Source: Girardinichthys multiradiatus (lineage: Eukaryota > Chordata > Actinopteri > Cyprinodontiformes > Goodeidae). Taken from it: a stretch of 64,000 nt of DNA. A program made the position numbers and the translations under genes. The notes under the pieces are model-generated. The model made no database searches. It was not told the origin of the DNA and saw nothing but the letters and a program-made list of their open reading frames with translations. Where the stretch lies: the NCBI RefSeq assembly GCF_021462225.1, contig NC_061794.1, forward strand, positions 46,920,414-46,984,413. Direction: 5' to 3'. This document shows positions 1 through 10,679 of this stretch, one piece after another (position 1 is the first letter of the stretch; every line of letters begins with the position of its first letter).

Positions 1-1736
1 AGATGCAATGCTAACCCCAAAATAAAGTGCGCTACAGTAATCCAGCCTGGATGTAACAAATGCATGGATTGCTGATTCAAAAAGCTGTTTTGATAGAATG
101 GGCTTATTTGGGCTTATAACTCCCTCAAATGGAAGAAGCTACATCTCACAACAGCATTGATCTGGCTTTCAAGTTTTAGATGTTTATCCATATTAAATCC
201 CAGATTTATGATGATCAGCCTAACATACTGAGCCAAATTCCCAAGATCTATGGTAGGGGCCATAGATGTACCACCAAAAACCATCACTTCTGTGTTTTGC
301 TCGTTCAAGTATAGAAGGTTTAAAGCCATCTAGACCTTTAATTTATCCAGACATTTAAACTGGAGTCTAGTGAGTGACACTTGGCCTTTTTAAGAGGGAG
401 ATAAATCGGGGAGTAATCTGCGTAACAGTGAAAAAGAAACCCCCTGTTTCCTGAAAATACAGATGAGGATTAGCAGATATAGAGTAAAAAGAAAGGGATC
501 TAACACCAAGCCCTGTGGCACCTCATATTGAAGAGAAGCACCAGATGATACAAACTTGCTAAGTTTGACAGAGAAAGTTCACTCTGCCAAATAAGATCTG
601 AACTACTGAAATGCACTATTTTTAACACCTACCAACTGTTCTAAACAACAAACTAAAATTGTATGATCCAATGTGCCAAATGCAGCAGTGAGATCAAGAA
701 GCACAATAATAACACAGTCACCTGAGCCAGTTGCCAAAAGCACATCATTAAAAACTCTTGAATGGGCAGATTCAGTACTGTGACAAATCTCTAAAATAGC
801 ATGTTCTTTTAAAAATGCCATTAATTGCTTATAAACTACCTTTTAAAACATTTTTGACATGAAAGGAAGTTCTGAGCTAGGCCTTTAATTTTCGAGCGTA
901 TAAGGATCAAGAGCAGTTTTTTTACATAAAGGCTGAATTACTGACAGTTTAAGAATTTTAGGAACAACACCAGAGGACAAGCTACGATTTATGACTGTGT
1001 TCAACTGGTGCTATAGTGAGAAAGATCTCTTCAAAAAACCAAGGAGTTAGAGCATCATATGAAGATCCTGTGGGCTTTAAGCAAGCAACCACCTCTTGTA
1101 GCGAAAGCAAAGAAGCTGGCTCAAACTTGTCAAAGACATCAGAGCAGATGGAGGGGACAGAAGGGTCTTGAACAGAGTGGGAAGTCTGAGCTTTCACAGA
1201 TGATACTTTGTCGATAAAGAAGTAAAGGAATTTTTCATAAGTTTCCCAAGGGGGCTCGACACAGACAGTCTGAGGAGCACCAAGGACCAGCTCAATAGTT
1301 TTAAATAAAACATGGGGTCTGTGACAATTTGCTTGAGTAATAGCAGAAAAGTGCTTTCCTAGCATCCTTAACAGTCTTCTGATAGGAACTCTAGTTGTGT
1401 TTTGAAATTTCATATGACACCTGAAGTTTATTCTTATTCCATTTACATTTGGCTCTCCTACACTTCATCCAGGGTTCAGATTTGCCTTTTACCTGCCTGA
1501 TCCTCAATGGGGCCACAGAATCTAGAGCAGTTTGGTAGGTTGAATCAAACCATGAGCTGAGCTTGTTAGAGTAATAGACTCAGGAAGGCTGCAGTTCTGG
1601 TTAAAAACGACAGAGACCAGCAGTGGAAGGGTTAAAAACACAACAACATCTAGTAACAGCATAAGGATTAACTTTGAAACAAGGGAGGGAAACTTCAAAC
1701 AAGACTGGCTTGTGATCCGACCAAACTACATCACAT
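1..1736 (-). mobile_element. L2/CR1-lineage LINE fragment, degenerate
   Basis: Decayed non-LTR retrotransposon read on the minus strand and running off the left edge. Going 5' to 3' on the minus strand I see the end of the endonuclease (WSDHKPVLFE, about 1690-1730), the linker before the reverse transcriptase (982-1413), RT motif A (VLLDLTAAFGTLDH, 603-821, with the usual Asp of FDTVDH changed to Gly), motif B (YEVPQGLVLDPFLF, about 480-540) and the NLGF region with SFFHLREL (114-329). The pieces lie in different frames with stops between them, so no protein can be made. The 5' side stops just upstream of the SDH motif, which is typical of 5' truncation during target-primed reverse transcription. 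Family assignment rests on recalled fish LINE proteins; the exact clade is uncertain. Confidence 0.85.
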
Positions 1737-2185
1737 TTTCTCCGATTGATCCTCCTGGTTGTTTGGGAAACTGGAGAATAAAAAACTAAGACCTATCAGG
1801 AGGATCCATGTGTGAAGTTGCTTCCCTTCCAAGGGAGTGTGCTTCTTCCAAGTTCTGCTTAGAAACACTGCTTGGACTGGGATCGGGCGTTCTCGCCTAT
1901 CAGTCCAAGAACAGTTAGGTGAAGATCTGTGGATCTTAGGGGAGTTTCCCATTAAAAATATTCCTTCCTTACAGAACTTACATACGGATTCATTTTTCAA
2001 TAAAAGTCTTTGCAGCCTATGAAATATTTCAGCGGTTCTACGAAACACCTTAATATCATCTTTCAAAATGGTGCAGCTGGGAATGCCTGGGAATCCCCCA
2101 GAATGAGTTGGGGGATTCCCAGGCATTCCCACCCCCACAACAGCCAGGGACATCCCTCCTGTCTGGGTTTTCCTCCCGGATTTCT
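1737..2185. other. Hairpin-rich unassigned stretch
   Basis: No recognisable element. It holds three separate inverted repeats: GATCCTCCTG (1748-1757) with its complement at 1797-1806, CTTGGACTG (1871-1879) with its complement at 1901-1909, and the large palindrome at 2078-2131. A minus-strand open frame of 140 codons (1731-2153) crosses all of them and matches no family I know. It could be an unrecognised MITE or structured insertion between the LINE and the microsatellite. Confidence 0.4.
2078..2131. repeat. Perfect 23-bp inverted repeat, 8-nt loop
   Basis: The arms 2078-2100 and 2109-2131 are perfect reverse complements and are separated by GAATGAGT. Each arm contains the decamer GGGGATTCCC or its complement, which fits the NF-kappa-B consensus GGGRNNYYCC, plus a second copy of the GGGAAT/ATTCCC core. 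Perfect pairing over 23 bp implies a recent origin or continuing correction. Confidence 0.95.
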
Positions 2186-2238
2186 GGATGGATGGATGGA
2201 TGGATGGATGGATGGATGGATGGATGGATGGATGGATG
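2186..2238. repeat. (GGAT)n microsatellite
   Basis: About 13 uninterrupted GGAT units followed by a T run. The open frames through it (DGWM repeats) are artefacts of the tetranucleotide. Confidence 0.98.
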
Positions 2239-3899
2239 TTTTTTTTTAATTTTTCATATGCTTTTGGAGCAATTTGTGCCCCTTCTGCATTTTTGTTGCT
2301 ATTGACTCTTAAGTTACAAGATATTTTTAATGGCTTTAAAATTTGACCTCAATCAGAATTGCTGCTAATTTTGGACACTCTCAGGCTTGAATAAGCCCCT
2401 CCCTTATTTTGTTTATAGTAGCAAAAGGGGAAAATCTTTATTTTGCTACTTTCATTACTATACTGGTTTTTAAAGGGTTAAAATTGACAGATAGATATGT
2501 TTGGTGAGGACTGAGTTATTGGTGCCAGTCATAAAATAAATGATAAAAACATTATGTTTATTCACAATATTTCTGACAATCTTTAGAAGAGCAGTTGTTT
2601 TTGGGTCAAAGGCACACAGGTGGAGTAATTTATTGTTAAAAAAATAAGCTTTGTACAAAATTGAAACTGAATCAGTCCCCCCCACACACACACAAATACA
2701 ACACTGAACCCAATGGCTAAAACTGCTATTTAAAGAGTTAAGAATTAAGAAAACAATATTTGCTATGTTGTGATACATCTCAATACTTCGCACTTTTTTG
2801 GAGCACAAAATAATGAAACATGCAAGAAAACCTCAAAACGGAGGCCAGACAAGTGTTGCATCTCTAGTAGACAAGCTAGGGCTTTCTGAGAAATGTCCAG
2901 TCAGCTGAGAAGGAAAGTTCAAAGTGTTCCCCTTTTTAAACTGCAGGAGCAGAATGCCAGAAACGTCTTTTTGGTTTTGAAAACATGGTTTTTATTGAAT
3001 TGCAGAATAATTTATTCCTAAATTCTCTAACTCTACAGTCTTATGTAAGTAGGAGAGCAGAGGCTGCATCCATACAGAGTTTACACTGTATAATTACAAC
3101 AGAAAGGCTGGTGAAGCTGCAGGGGCATCAAACCTGAGGGAATCACCTCGATCTTGATGAGCAGCAGAGCCAAAGTTAAGCTGAGGTCATCGTGGTCAGT
3201 TTTGTCACAGTAAAAACAGAAGATCAGTGGGAGACATCGTATTTTTTGTGAGTGTGTCAACACTTTCACCTTTTAGAAACAGTAAATCAACTGTGAGCAG
3301 AAGCTGGGGTGGATCTATTTAAAACACCGAAACGCAGCCCCTGTTACCGTGACAACACTTTTCTTCATTTACAACGTTGCCCTTGACAACACTGTTGGCA
3401 CGGCCTCGTTTCTGGAGCTGCACAAACTGCTGCGGTGATTTCTGTTTCGGATCTCACCATCTCTTGGGTCTGACTGTAGTTTTGTTAATTTGACGATGAT
3501 TCTGTAGTTTGACGGTTAAAGCTCAGGATGCATCACCGTTTCAGTTAAACCAGCGGGTCACAAACAGGAACACCAGCTGGAAACAGTCTGGCTAACCTTT
3601 AGACAAAAATAGCAGCAAACATTCACTTAACGAATCTTTTATTCAGCGAGTCTTCTGTTAGAACTCAGACTCACATTAAACATGAGGCAACTCCCCAAAC
3701 ATCATGTTTTTTAATATGTGGTGATTTCTTTTTGTGAAACCAAGCAAGTCATATGGGAAAAAAAGTATTTTTCCTTTAATAACTCCTTGTGAAAGATGGG
3801 CAGCAACTAGTTACATTTACTTGAGTAACATTTTGAAAAAGTTTACTTTTAGGAGTAGTGGTAGTAGGGCAATGGTGCATCCATCAGCAAATTGGACCT

Positions 3900-3900
<1 letters not shown>
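2239..3900. other. No gene seen
   Basis: AT-rich DNA without recognisable coding or mobile-element signatures. 3300-3600 is somewhat richer in G+C. A short CCCCC(AC)n tract lies near 2679-2693. Confidence 0.5.

Positions 3901-3961
<61 letters not shown>
3901..3961. repeat. (GT)n(AT)n compound microsatellite
   Basis: GT units at 3901-3926 run directly into AT units at 3927-3961, abutting the left end of a Tc1 element. The mirror-image tract lies at the other end of the same element (6328-6389). Confidence 0.97.
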
Positions 3962-3968
<7 letters not shown>

Positions 3969-4152
3969 TGACTTGTAAAAGTATTCATACCCCTTGAACT
4001 TTTCCACATTTCTGCACATTACAACCACAAACATAAATATATTTTATTGGAATTTTATGTGAAAGACCAACACAAAGTGGTATAAAATTGTGAAGTGGAA
4101 CAAGAACATATACATGTTATCTTTTTTTTTTTTTTTACAAATAAAAAACCAA

Positions 4153-5235
4153 AAATGATAATGAACAAAATGTATTGATGTCGTTTGAAGAATTGGTTAA
4201 TAAATTCAACAATTCTAGAAACCATTTCTTCAAATATTTACAACTGAGAAATTTTAGAAGACAACAATATCAAACATTATCTATTCCTACATGTTCTACC
4301 ATGGAAAAAATTATGGATATGGACTGCAGGGGAAAGGGAGTCATATCTAAATTCTATAAATGCCTGGTGGATGGTTGTACTGAAACATCTATAACAAAGC
4401 TGGAGGCTTGGAGAGGGGATTTTGAAACTGATATTTCATTAGACAAATGGCAGGAAGCATGTAGGAAAGCACAGACAGAAACTACTAATACACGTCGGAA
4501 ATTGCTACAGTATAACTGGCCGATGAGAACGTATATAACTCCCAAAAAGCTAAACAGGTATAATAATGTGATTCCAGACACATATATCAAATGCAAGGTG
4601 GAAAAAGGTACTCTCTTCCATTGTGTTTGGCAATGTACAGAAATACAAATGTTTTGGCTGGAAGTGACAAATCATATTCAGAATATTCTCAGCGTCCAAA
4701 TTCCATTCACCCCAAAATGTATTATTTTTGGCCCTTATTCAGAAGCATTAAAATTTAAGAAAAGTCAAAATATATATTATTAGCGAAAAGATTGATAGCA
4801 CTTTGTTGGAAAGATAGTAAACGGCCTAATATAGGGAGATGGCTTTCAGAATTGTCTACAACACTCCCCTTAGAAAAAATTACTTAAACATAAACAAAAT
4901 AAATTCTATAAAATTTGGGACCTATTTATTAAATATATTGCAACAACGGATCTAACAAACGTAGTGGAAGAAACTGTACAAAACATTTAAATTTTTGTTT
5001 GTTTTTGACTCTGTGGCCCTAAGGGAATTAAGAAAAAAGGAAAAAAAAACAAAATTAAGGAAAATGTGTGTCAAATCTAGGAATACAATCTTAAATGTAA
5101 ATTAGATTAGATCCCCAAATGTGAATATATAAATACAAACCATGTTCTTTGTATTAAACATGTTTTATTTGTATGTAATAAATGTTTTTAAAAAGAAGAA
5201 ATCAATAAAAATAGTGTTGGTAAAAAAAAAACGAA
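4153..5235 (+). mobile_element. 5'-truncated L1 LINE 3' end
   Basis: Sense-strand remnant of a fish L1-type ORF2 C terminus. 4175-4783 encodes about 200 residues containing HFFKYLQLRNF, a W-rich middle and GTLFHCVWQCTEIQMFW, the degenerate Cys/His motif region that follows the RT in L1 ORF2. A frameshift near 4780 moves the reading to a frame encoding LIALCWKDSKRPNIGRWLSE up to about 4885. The remainder is AT-rich 3' UTR ending in an A run at 5222-5231. Nearly matching A-rich segments at both junctions (AAAAAACCAAAAATG near 4144-4158, AAAAAACGAAAATG near 5225-5238) look like a diverged target-site duplication, as expected for L1 insertion. Confidence 0.8.
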
Positions 5236-5399
5236 AATGGCATTGTGCATAAGTATTGAGCCCTCCTGAGTCAAAACTTTGTGGAACCACATTCTGCTGT
5301 AATTACAGCTGCAAGTCATTTAGGGTTTGTCTCTACCAGCTTTACACATCTAGCAAAACAGCTCAACTCAGTCAGATTAGATGGAGAGTGTTTGTAAAC

Positions 5400-6124
5400 A
5401 GCAGTTTTCAGATCTTGCCACAGATTCTCTATTGGGTTTAGGTCTGGACTTTAACTGGGCCATTCTAACACATTAATATGTTTTGTTTTAGACCATTCCA
5501 TTGTAGCCCTGGCTTTATGTTTAGGGTGGTTGTCCTGCTGGAAGGTGAACCTCCGCCCCAGTCTCAAGTCTTTTTCAGACTCCAACAGGTTTTCTTCCAA
5601 GATTGTCCTGTATTTGGTTCCATCTATCTTCCCATCAACTATGACCACCTTCCCTGTCCCTGCTGAACATGATGCTGCCACCACCATATTTGACAGTGGA
5701 GATGGTGTGTTCAGAGTGATGTGCAGTGTTAGTTCTCCCCCACTAATAGCATTTTGCATTTTGGCCAAAAAGTTCAATTTTTGTCTCGTCTGACCAAAGT
5801 ACCTTGTCTCCAACATGGCTTCTGGCAAACTGCAAACGGGACTTCTTATGGTTTTCTTTTAACAATGTCTTTCTTCTTGCCACTCTTCCATAAAGACTAC
5901 ATTTGTGCAGTGAACGACTAATAGTTGTCCTGTGGACAGATTCCCCCACCTGAGCTATGGATCTCTGCAGTTCTTCCATAGTCACCATGGACCTCTTGGC
6001 TGAATCTCTGATCAGTGCTCTCCTTGTTCGGCTTCATGATTTTGTTTGCTCCCCAATATTCTCTTAAGCAACCTCTGAGGCTGACACAGAGCAGCTGTAT
6101 TTGTATTGAGATGAGATTACACAC
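5400..6124 (-). pseudogene. Tc1 transposase pseudogene
   Basis: DDE transposase remnant of the Tc1 element. The N-terminal part is in one frame (5918-6124); the next frame (5743-5988) has the first catalytic Asp in LWSDETKIELFG; a third frame (5451-5828) has the second Asp in FTFQQDNHPKHKA and ends in VLEWPS. The codon after WPS is a stop (CAA to TAA); beyond it the frame continues with [10 protein letters not shown], the third catalytic region. At least two frameshifts and one nonsense change make it inactive. The DNA-binding N terminus upstream of about 6124 is missing or unrecognisable. Confidence 0.88.
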
Positions 6125-6279
6125 AGGTGGACTCTATTTAGTCATTAGCAAACCTCAGGCAATTGGTTGCACTCAGAGTAAAGGGTGCTGAATACCTTTG
6201 CACACCACACTTTTCAGTTTCATATTTGTAAAAAAACATTTTAATCATTTATAATTTTCCTTCCACTTCACAATTGTAT

Positions 6280-6324
6280 ACCACTTTGTGTACATATATA
6301 TATATATACATACACACAAAGTGG

Positions 6325-6389
<65 letters not shown>
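6280..6389. repeat. AT/GT microsatellite with 12-bp inverted repeat
   Basis: ACCACTTTGTGT (6280-6291) and its exact complement (6314-6325) flank an AT-rich loop; then come AT units (6328-6359) and GT units (6359-6389). The hairpin reuses the CACTTTGTG of the Tc1 terminal repeat, so it may be a rearranged transposon end. Confidence 0.9.
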
Positions 6390-6393
<4 letters not shown>

Positions 6394-6660
6394 ATAGGCA
6401 CACAATGAATGAAATAGCATTTTTCAGGTAGTATGGGCTTGTCACTGTACAGTGTAGGGTAGTTCTGTATTGAAATATATATTTGGAGATATCTCTGCCG
6501 CCTGAATTTGTTTTTTGATGCTACTTACAAATTTTTTATTTTAATCTTTAAAATACCTGAATTTGTACATTATTTATTTATTTTTTTTCCCTCTGATTAC
6601 TTTATTTCATAAATAAATTATGTATTGAAATAATAATATAAGTAATAATATATTGAAGTA

Positions 6661-6960
6661 ATGCTTCTCTTAATTAAGTGCAATTTTTGGTTACTCCACC
6701 CACCTCTGCCCATTGCGCCTGCCTTAGAAACAACAGCTGCCATTGAGCTTCTGCAGTATCTGCCAATGAGTCTCTTACATCACTGTGGACCACTCTTCTT
6801 TGCACATTTAGTTTTAATTCAGACACATTGGAGCATTTTCCAGCATGAGCAGCCTGTTTAAGGACATTCCATAACATCTCAATCAGATCTAAGTCTGGTC
6901 TTTGATTAGGCCATTCCAAAACATTAAGTTTCACTGTTTTCTCATGAGTCAACATTTCAA
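6661..6960 (-). mobile_element. Tc1 transposase C-terminal fragment
   Basis: The minus-strand frame 6674-6955 encodes KLNVLEWPNQRPDLDLIEMLWNVLKQ, the third catalytic block of a Tc1 transposase (normally SPDLNPIE) followed by the C-terminal helix region. Key residues are altered and no terminal repeats are visible. It belongs to a different Tc1 subfamily from the neighbour at 3962-6291. Confidence 0.82.
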
Positions 6961-7596
6961 TCCTTAAAAGGTCTTAAAATTCTCATTTGAGCTGGTACAG
7001 TAAAATTTCTATCCACCCAGCGCAGCATCCATCACCTCAGACACCCACTGACAGGATCACAGGATCAGCAAGATGTTACATTCAGCAGTTTGTGAATATC
7101 AGTTGTCCACCCATCAGTGTCACATCAGTCCTACAGTTGTACAGCGTGACTGTAAAAGTACAGCCATGCAGCAGACCAGCAAACTGTTGCTTCAAATAGG
7201 ATGAAACGGGACAAGAAACAACTCTGCCAGATAATCAACTGTAATAATGTGCACCATGCTGAGTGAGTAACTGTTACATCTAAATAAAAAGAGGATTACA
7301 GACAAATAAAAAGTTACAATAAGCTCCAGGCTGTTTTTTATTCTAGGTTTTGTGTTTATCAATGACAGAGAGTCTTTTAGATAAATTTCTTCTAACCTTG
7401 AATTTTGGGTTTTATTAGCTGCAGGTCTGAGAATTCTGAAGTTTGACCGGGTTAGGGTTGTGATCGATGTAGGGAGAATAAACTTTGTGTTTATGGGCCC
7501 ATCAGTGTTCACTGGAACTTTTTAGAAGTTTGGAAATACTCTGTCTTTTTCCAATGCCCCCCATTATTAGATGCTTCTAGTATAATAATTACTATT
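6961..7596. other. No gene seen
   Basis: No coding or mobile-element signature recognised. The open frames on both strands have no protein-like composition. Confidence 0.45.
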
Positions 7597-8322
7597 AGGG
7601 ATGGGTACTTTTCACATTTGAACCGATACGGTACCTATGCCCGATATCTGGGAGTCGGTATCGGTACTTAGTGGTACCAGTTTTCGGTACTTTTGTGTGT
7701 GTTTATGTAGTACTAAATGTTAATTTGTTTAATGATAAAATCTCTAAATGTTTCAATTTAACATATTTATTTCTCAATATATAAACTTTAATGAATATAT
7801 CAAAACAACACCCAGCTGTTTGCATTGTAACATCTCAGTTGTTTCAAACATTTCTTCTCCCGTGTTGCTGCAGACGATGAGTTGCTAACGGATGCAGGCG
7901 TGATAACGGTGCCAAATGCAGGAGTTGTAGCTGTAAAATGAAAATTGTGCATTCTTTAGCCTTGAGAAAAATCTGGTGCTTAACCAGGTGCTTCCTCAGA
8001 TTAGAAGTATTCCCGACGTTGGCCTTGCGCTTCGCATCACAAATTTTGCAGCAACTGTAATCTGCATGGAGCCATACTTTCAAACGCTTTCTATCAGCCA
8101 TGCTTTGTTGACGGTACCAGCGGCTACTGATGTCATTACGCTCTTGTGCATCCAATGCTGTGTTCATGTCCGGCATGGAAAATCGCCCACTCTTCCACTC
8201 ACTTAGTGTCACGATGATGCATTTAGGTATCAAAACATGATAACGTTTGATTTTACGTGAATAGGTGCTTGATAGTAATTCGGGCGGTATCTATAAAAGT
8301 ACCGAATTCAGTACCCATCCCT
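7597..8322 (-). mobile_element. hAT-type element with BED-finger exon remnant
   Basis: The terminal inverted repeats AGGGATGGGTACT (from 7597) and AGTACCCATCCCT (to 8322) are perfect complements, and the subterminal DNA is rich in CGGTAC/GTACCG motifs, as in fish hAT elements. At about 725 bp it cannot encode a transposase. A convincing 8-bp target duplication is not visible, so the element is probably old or its flanks have diverged. Confidence 0.82.
7844..8233 (-). pseudogene. hAT transposase 5' fragment (BED zinc finger)
   Basis: A 129-codon frame. Around residues 60-90 it contains CKICDAKRKANVGNTSNL followed by RKHLVKH, that is Cys-x2-Cys ... His-x4-His, the BED-type zinc finger found at the N terminus of hAT transposases, where it binds the transposon ends. 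The catalytic core (DDE with the hAT dimerisation domain) is absent. The frame after the finger loses similarity. Its location inside hAT-like terminal repeats supports a deletion derivative that kept the first transposase segment. Confidence 0.72.
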
Positions 8323-8754
8323 ATTTATTAGGTATGTTCCTGAAGCCTTCCTGAAACTTAGCAAATACTTTCGTGGCAGTTCCATAATGTTTATCAGGTA
8401 CTTACCTTCAATTTCACTGGAACTTACCAGGTGATTTCTTGGAACTTTCCTGTAAATTACTTTGTAGATTACTGGAGTTTACTTGGTACTTTGCTGGAAT
8501 TTTCCTGGGAACTTACCAGGTGTGTTCATTGACATTTCCTGTAAATTTAATTTTCTTTCCTGTAACTTTTATACAATTTGCAAGGTAACATTTGGAAATT
8601 AATTGAATTTATGAAAAATACTTTCACAGGACCTCAACAACCAGGAACTTTGATTAAATGTTTCTAGGAATTTACAGATCTGCATTATATAGTACTAACT
8701 AAAGTTGAGTTGGTATCTAACTATTGATTTCAAAATTGAGGCTACACATAGACA
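8323..8754. repeat. Short degenerate tandem duplication
   Basis: GGAACTTACCAGGTG at about 8419 and GGGAACTTACCAGGTG at about 8509 are 90 bp apart, each followed 20-25 bp later by TTTCCTGTAAATT. Similar CCTGGAACTT-like words recur in the stretch. It looks like a decayed minisatellite; there is no gene. Confidence 0.5.
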
Positions 8755-8855
8755 ATGGATGGATGGATGGATGGATGGATGGATGGATGGATGGATGGAT
8801 GATGGATGGATGGATGGATGGATGGATGGATGGATGGATGGATGGATGGATGGAT
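8755..8855. repeat. (ATGG)n microsatellite
   Basis: About 25 ATGG units with a single interruption (GATGATGG near 8800). Open frames through it are artefacts. Confidence 0.98.
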
Positions 8856-9834
8856 TTTCTTTGGTACAAAACATAATGTCTAGTGATTACAAACAGCTGC
8901 TGATAATACTTTGATTGCGCTGTAAGACTGGTGTTGTAACTCAGTCATTGCACAGGTGAAATGACAAAATAGTACAAAATAGATTTACAGACATCAAAGT
9001 TAAGCAAACAGATGAATGGTTTTATGTGAAGACTTTTTGGCCCACATGCAGACCGGTGATTGTTGTGTAAATTTATTTAAGGAGCAGGCACATTTAGAAC
9101 AGCCACCATGTTGGAGGTACCTTGAGTGCTACAGGCAGTGTTACTGGAGCGTCCAACATTTGTTAAAGCAGGGATCAATGGCCAGCAGACATAGGGGATT
9201 TCTCTGTGATGCATGTATTCTGCAGCTTTGCCACAGTTTGATAGGAGTTACATTGCGGGCTTGGAGAAGGTTGGATGGTCATATACTGCAACTGACTTAA
9301 ATTTCAGCTTTAGTCTCTACTACCTATTGTGGGCTAATATCATCTGTGTTCCTAATTTGTTACTGATGGACTACTGTTTTATAATATCATAGTGAAAACC
9401 TTGGTAAATACAAGTCTTACACGTAAAGGATTAAAAACAATTTAATGAACATAACATATCAAACTAGATCCTTTTCATATAATCAACCTTCATCTGGAGA
9501 ATCGAAATATATTTTGTAATCCCAACACCACCTGATGACACAGCCTGTGTGGCCCACAGACAAATACATGAGCAATCTGACCATTTTGTGCTTTGCCAAA
9601 TTTTCACTCGTCTGGTTGTAAGCGTGTCTCTACCGCCAACCCTACCCAGCACATAAACCTTTTAAGAATAAATCGGGTTGAAACTGCTGAACATGAGCAG
9701 TATTTGATGAGGAAAGCTAATGAGCGCTCCAGGTCTCAGTGATCTGAGTTAGTGATTCTGCTGTAAAAAAAAAAACTTTTATCTGTGCATCATCCTCCCA
9801 CTCCTGACTCACTGTACGGTATACATGTACTGCT
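8856..9834. other. No gene seen
   Basis: No recognisable coding, RNA or transposon signature. A 94-codon frame at 9016-9300 has unremarkable composition. Confidence 0.4.
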
Positions 9835-10545
9835 GTGATGCTAACTGCTAGTGCTAATGGCCGAGAATGACTGTGTGCTACCATAAGCTAACACTTTGTT
9901 AAGCTAACACTTGTGATTGTATGTTAATGCTGAATGTTAGTGATGCATTGCTGTGACAAAGTTCTCCTTACAGATTCTTTCTGTTTTTGCCTTTTTCATA
10001 AATGTTTCAGATCATCAAACTAATTTAGTAACATGGTAGAGGTAGTGTGATGGTCTGGGCTGTGATGACAACTTGCCATAACAGGTGGTTCATGCTCATA
10101 AACCCTTCAGTGTGGCTGAATTAAGGAATTTAAATTCCTCAACTGTGGTATAAATTCCTCATTTCCGGTTACCGTTCAACCTTGATGGCAGTTGTTTTGT
10201 TTACTCAGGTTGTCTTTGTCTGATATTAAAACTAGTTTGATGATCTGCAACATGTAAGTGTGACATAAAAGCAAAAATAGGAGAAATCTATAAGGTAGCA
10301 AATGCTTTTTCATGGCACTGCATGAGTATTTAAAGACTCTATACTACCTGTTATTGATATTGCGTGCTAAGGTAATGCTAACATGGTAAGATATAGTGTG
10401 CTAACTGTTAGCTAAGACTGTTTTATTGTAGCTAACTATGTGCTAATGCTATGCGGCTGTTATTCTGTGTGCTAAGCAAATGCTAATAGATGAAAGTGTG
10501 CTTTTTGCTTGTGTGCTGTTGCTGACAGCGTGCTAACCATGCTAA
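9835..10545. repeat. Degenerate GCTAA-rich repeat, split
   Basis: 9835-9960 and 10365-10545 are dense in the words GCTAAC, GCTAAT and GTGCTA in irregular spacing, like a decayed (GTGCTAAT)n minisatellite. A Tc1-derived MITE (9970-10326) separates the two blocks, so one original repeat block was probably interrupted by the insertion. Confidence 0.6.
9970..10326. mobile_element. Tc1-derived MITE
   Basis: About 9974-10031 and 10223-10283 form an imperfect inverted repeat sharing CAGATCATCAAACTA. The right end (TGATGATCTGCAACAT ... GCTTTTTCATGGCACTG) resembles the terminal region of the Tc1 family also seen at 41354-42790. A short internal piece, GTGATGGTCTGGGCTG, resembles the transposase VMVWG block. 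The 350-bp size marks a deletion derivative. Confidence 0.6.
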
Positions 10546-10583
10546 TGGTGTTTGTTTATGTGTGCCTGTCTGTTCTTGTTCTT

Positions 10584-10679
10584 GTTGTCCACCTTTCTCT
10601 GTTTCTCTCTTGACTTTATTTTTCTCTCTTTTTTCTCCCTCTCTACCTTTCTCTCTCTCTTTCTATCCCTCTCTGTCAG
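10584..10679 (+). promoter_or_regulatory. Pyrimidine tract and 3' splice acceptor
   Basis: About 95 bases that are more than 90% C/T from near 10584, ending in CTCTGTCAG at 10671-10679. It matches the branch-tract-AG layout of a strong vertebrate acceptor and sits immediately before the candidate exon at 10680. Confidence 0.55.

Larger units (their letters stand above)
3962..6291 (-). mobile_element. Tc1-like transposon interrupted by an L1
   Basis: The left terminal repeat begins near 3965 with the fish Tc1 end (GTATTCATACCCCTTGAAC), followed by the TATGTGAAAGACCAACACAAAGTGG segment. The matching inverted segment (CCACTTCACAATTGTATACC) lies at 6262-6282. The right repeat is cut short: its outer half is replaced by AT repeats, so the inverted pair is incomplete. 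The body carries a transposase pseudogene on the minus strand. An L1 3' end splits the element at about 4153-5235. Without that insert the length is about 1.25 kb, somewhat less than a full Tc1 of this family. Confidence 0.88.

Noticed and set aside
2010..2305. Open frames rich in DGWM
   Set aside because: They are produced by the GGAT tetranucleotide in different frames. The same holds at 8705-8914.
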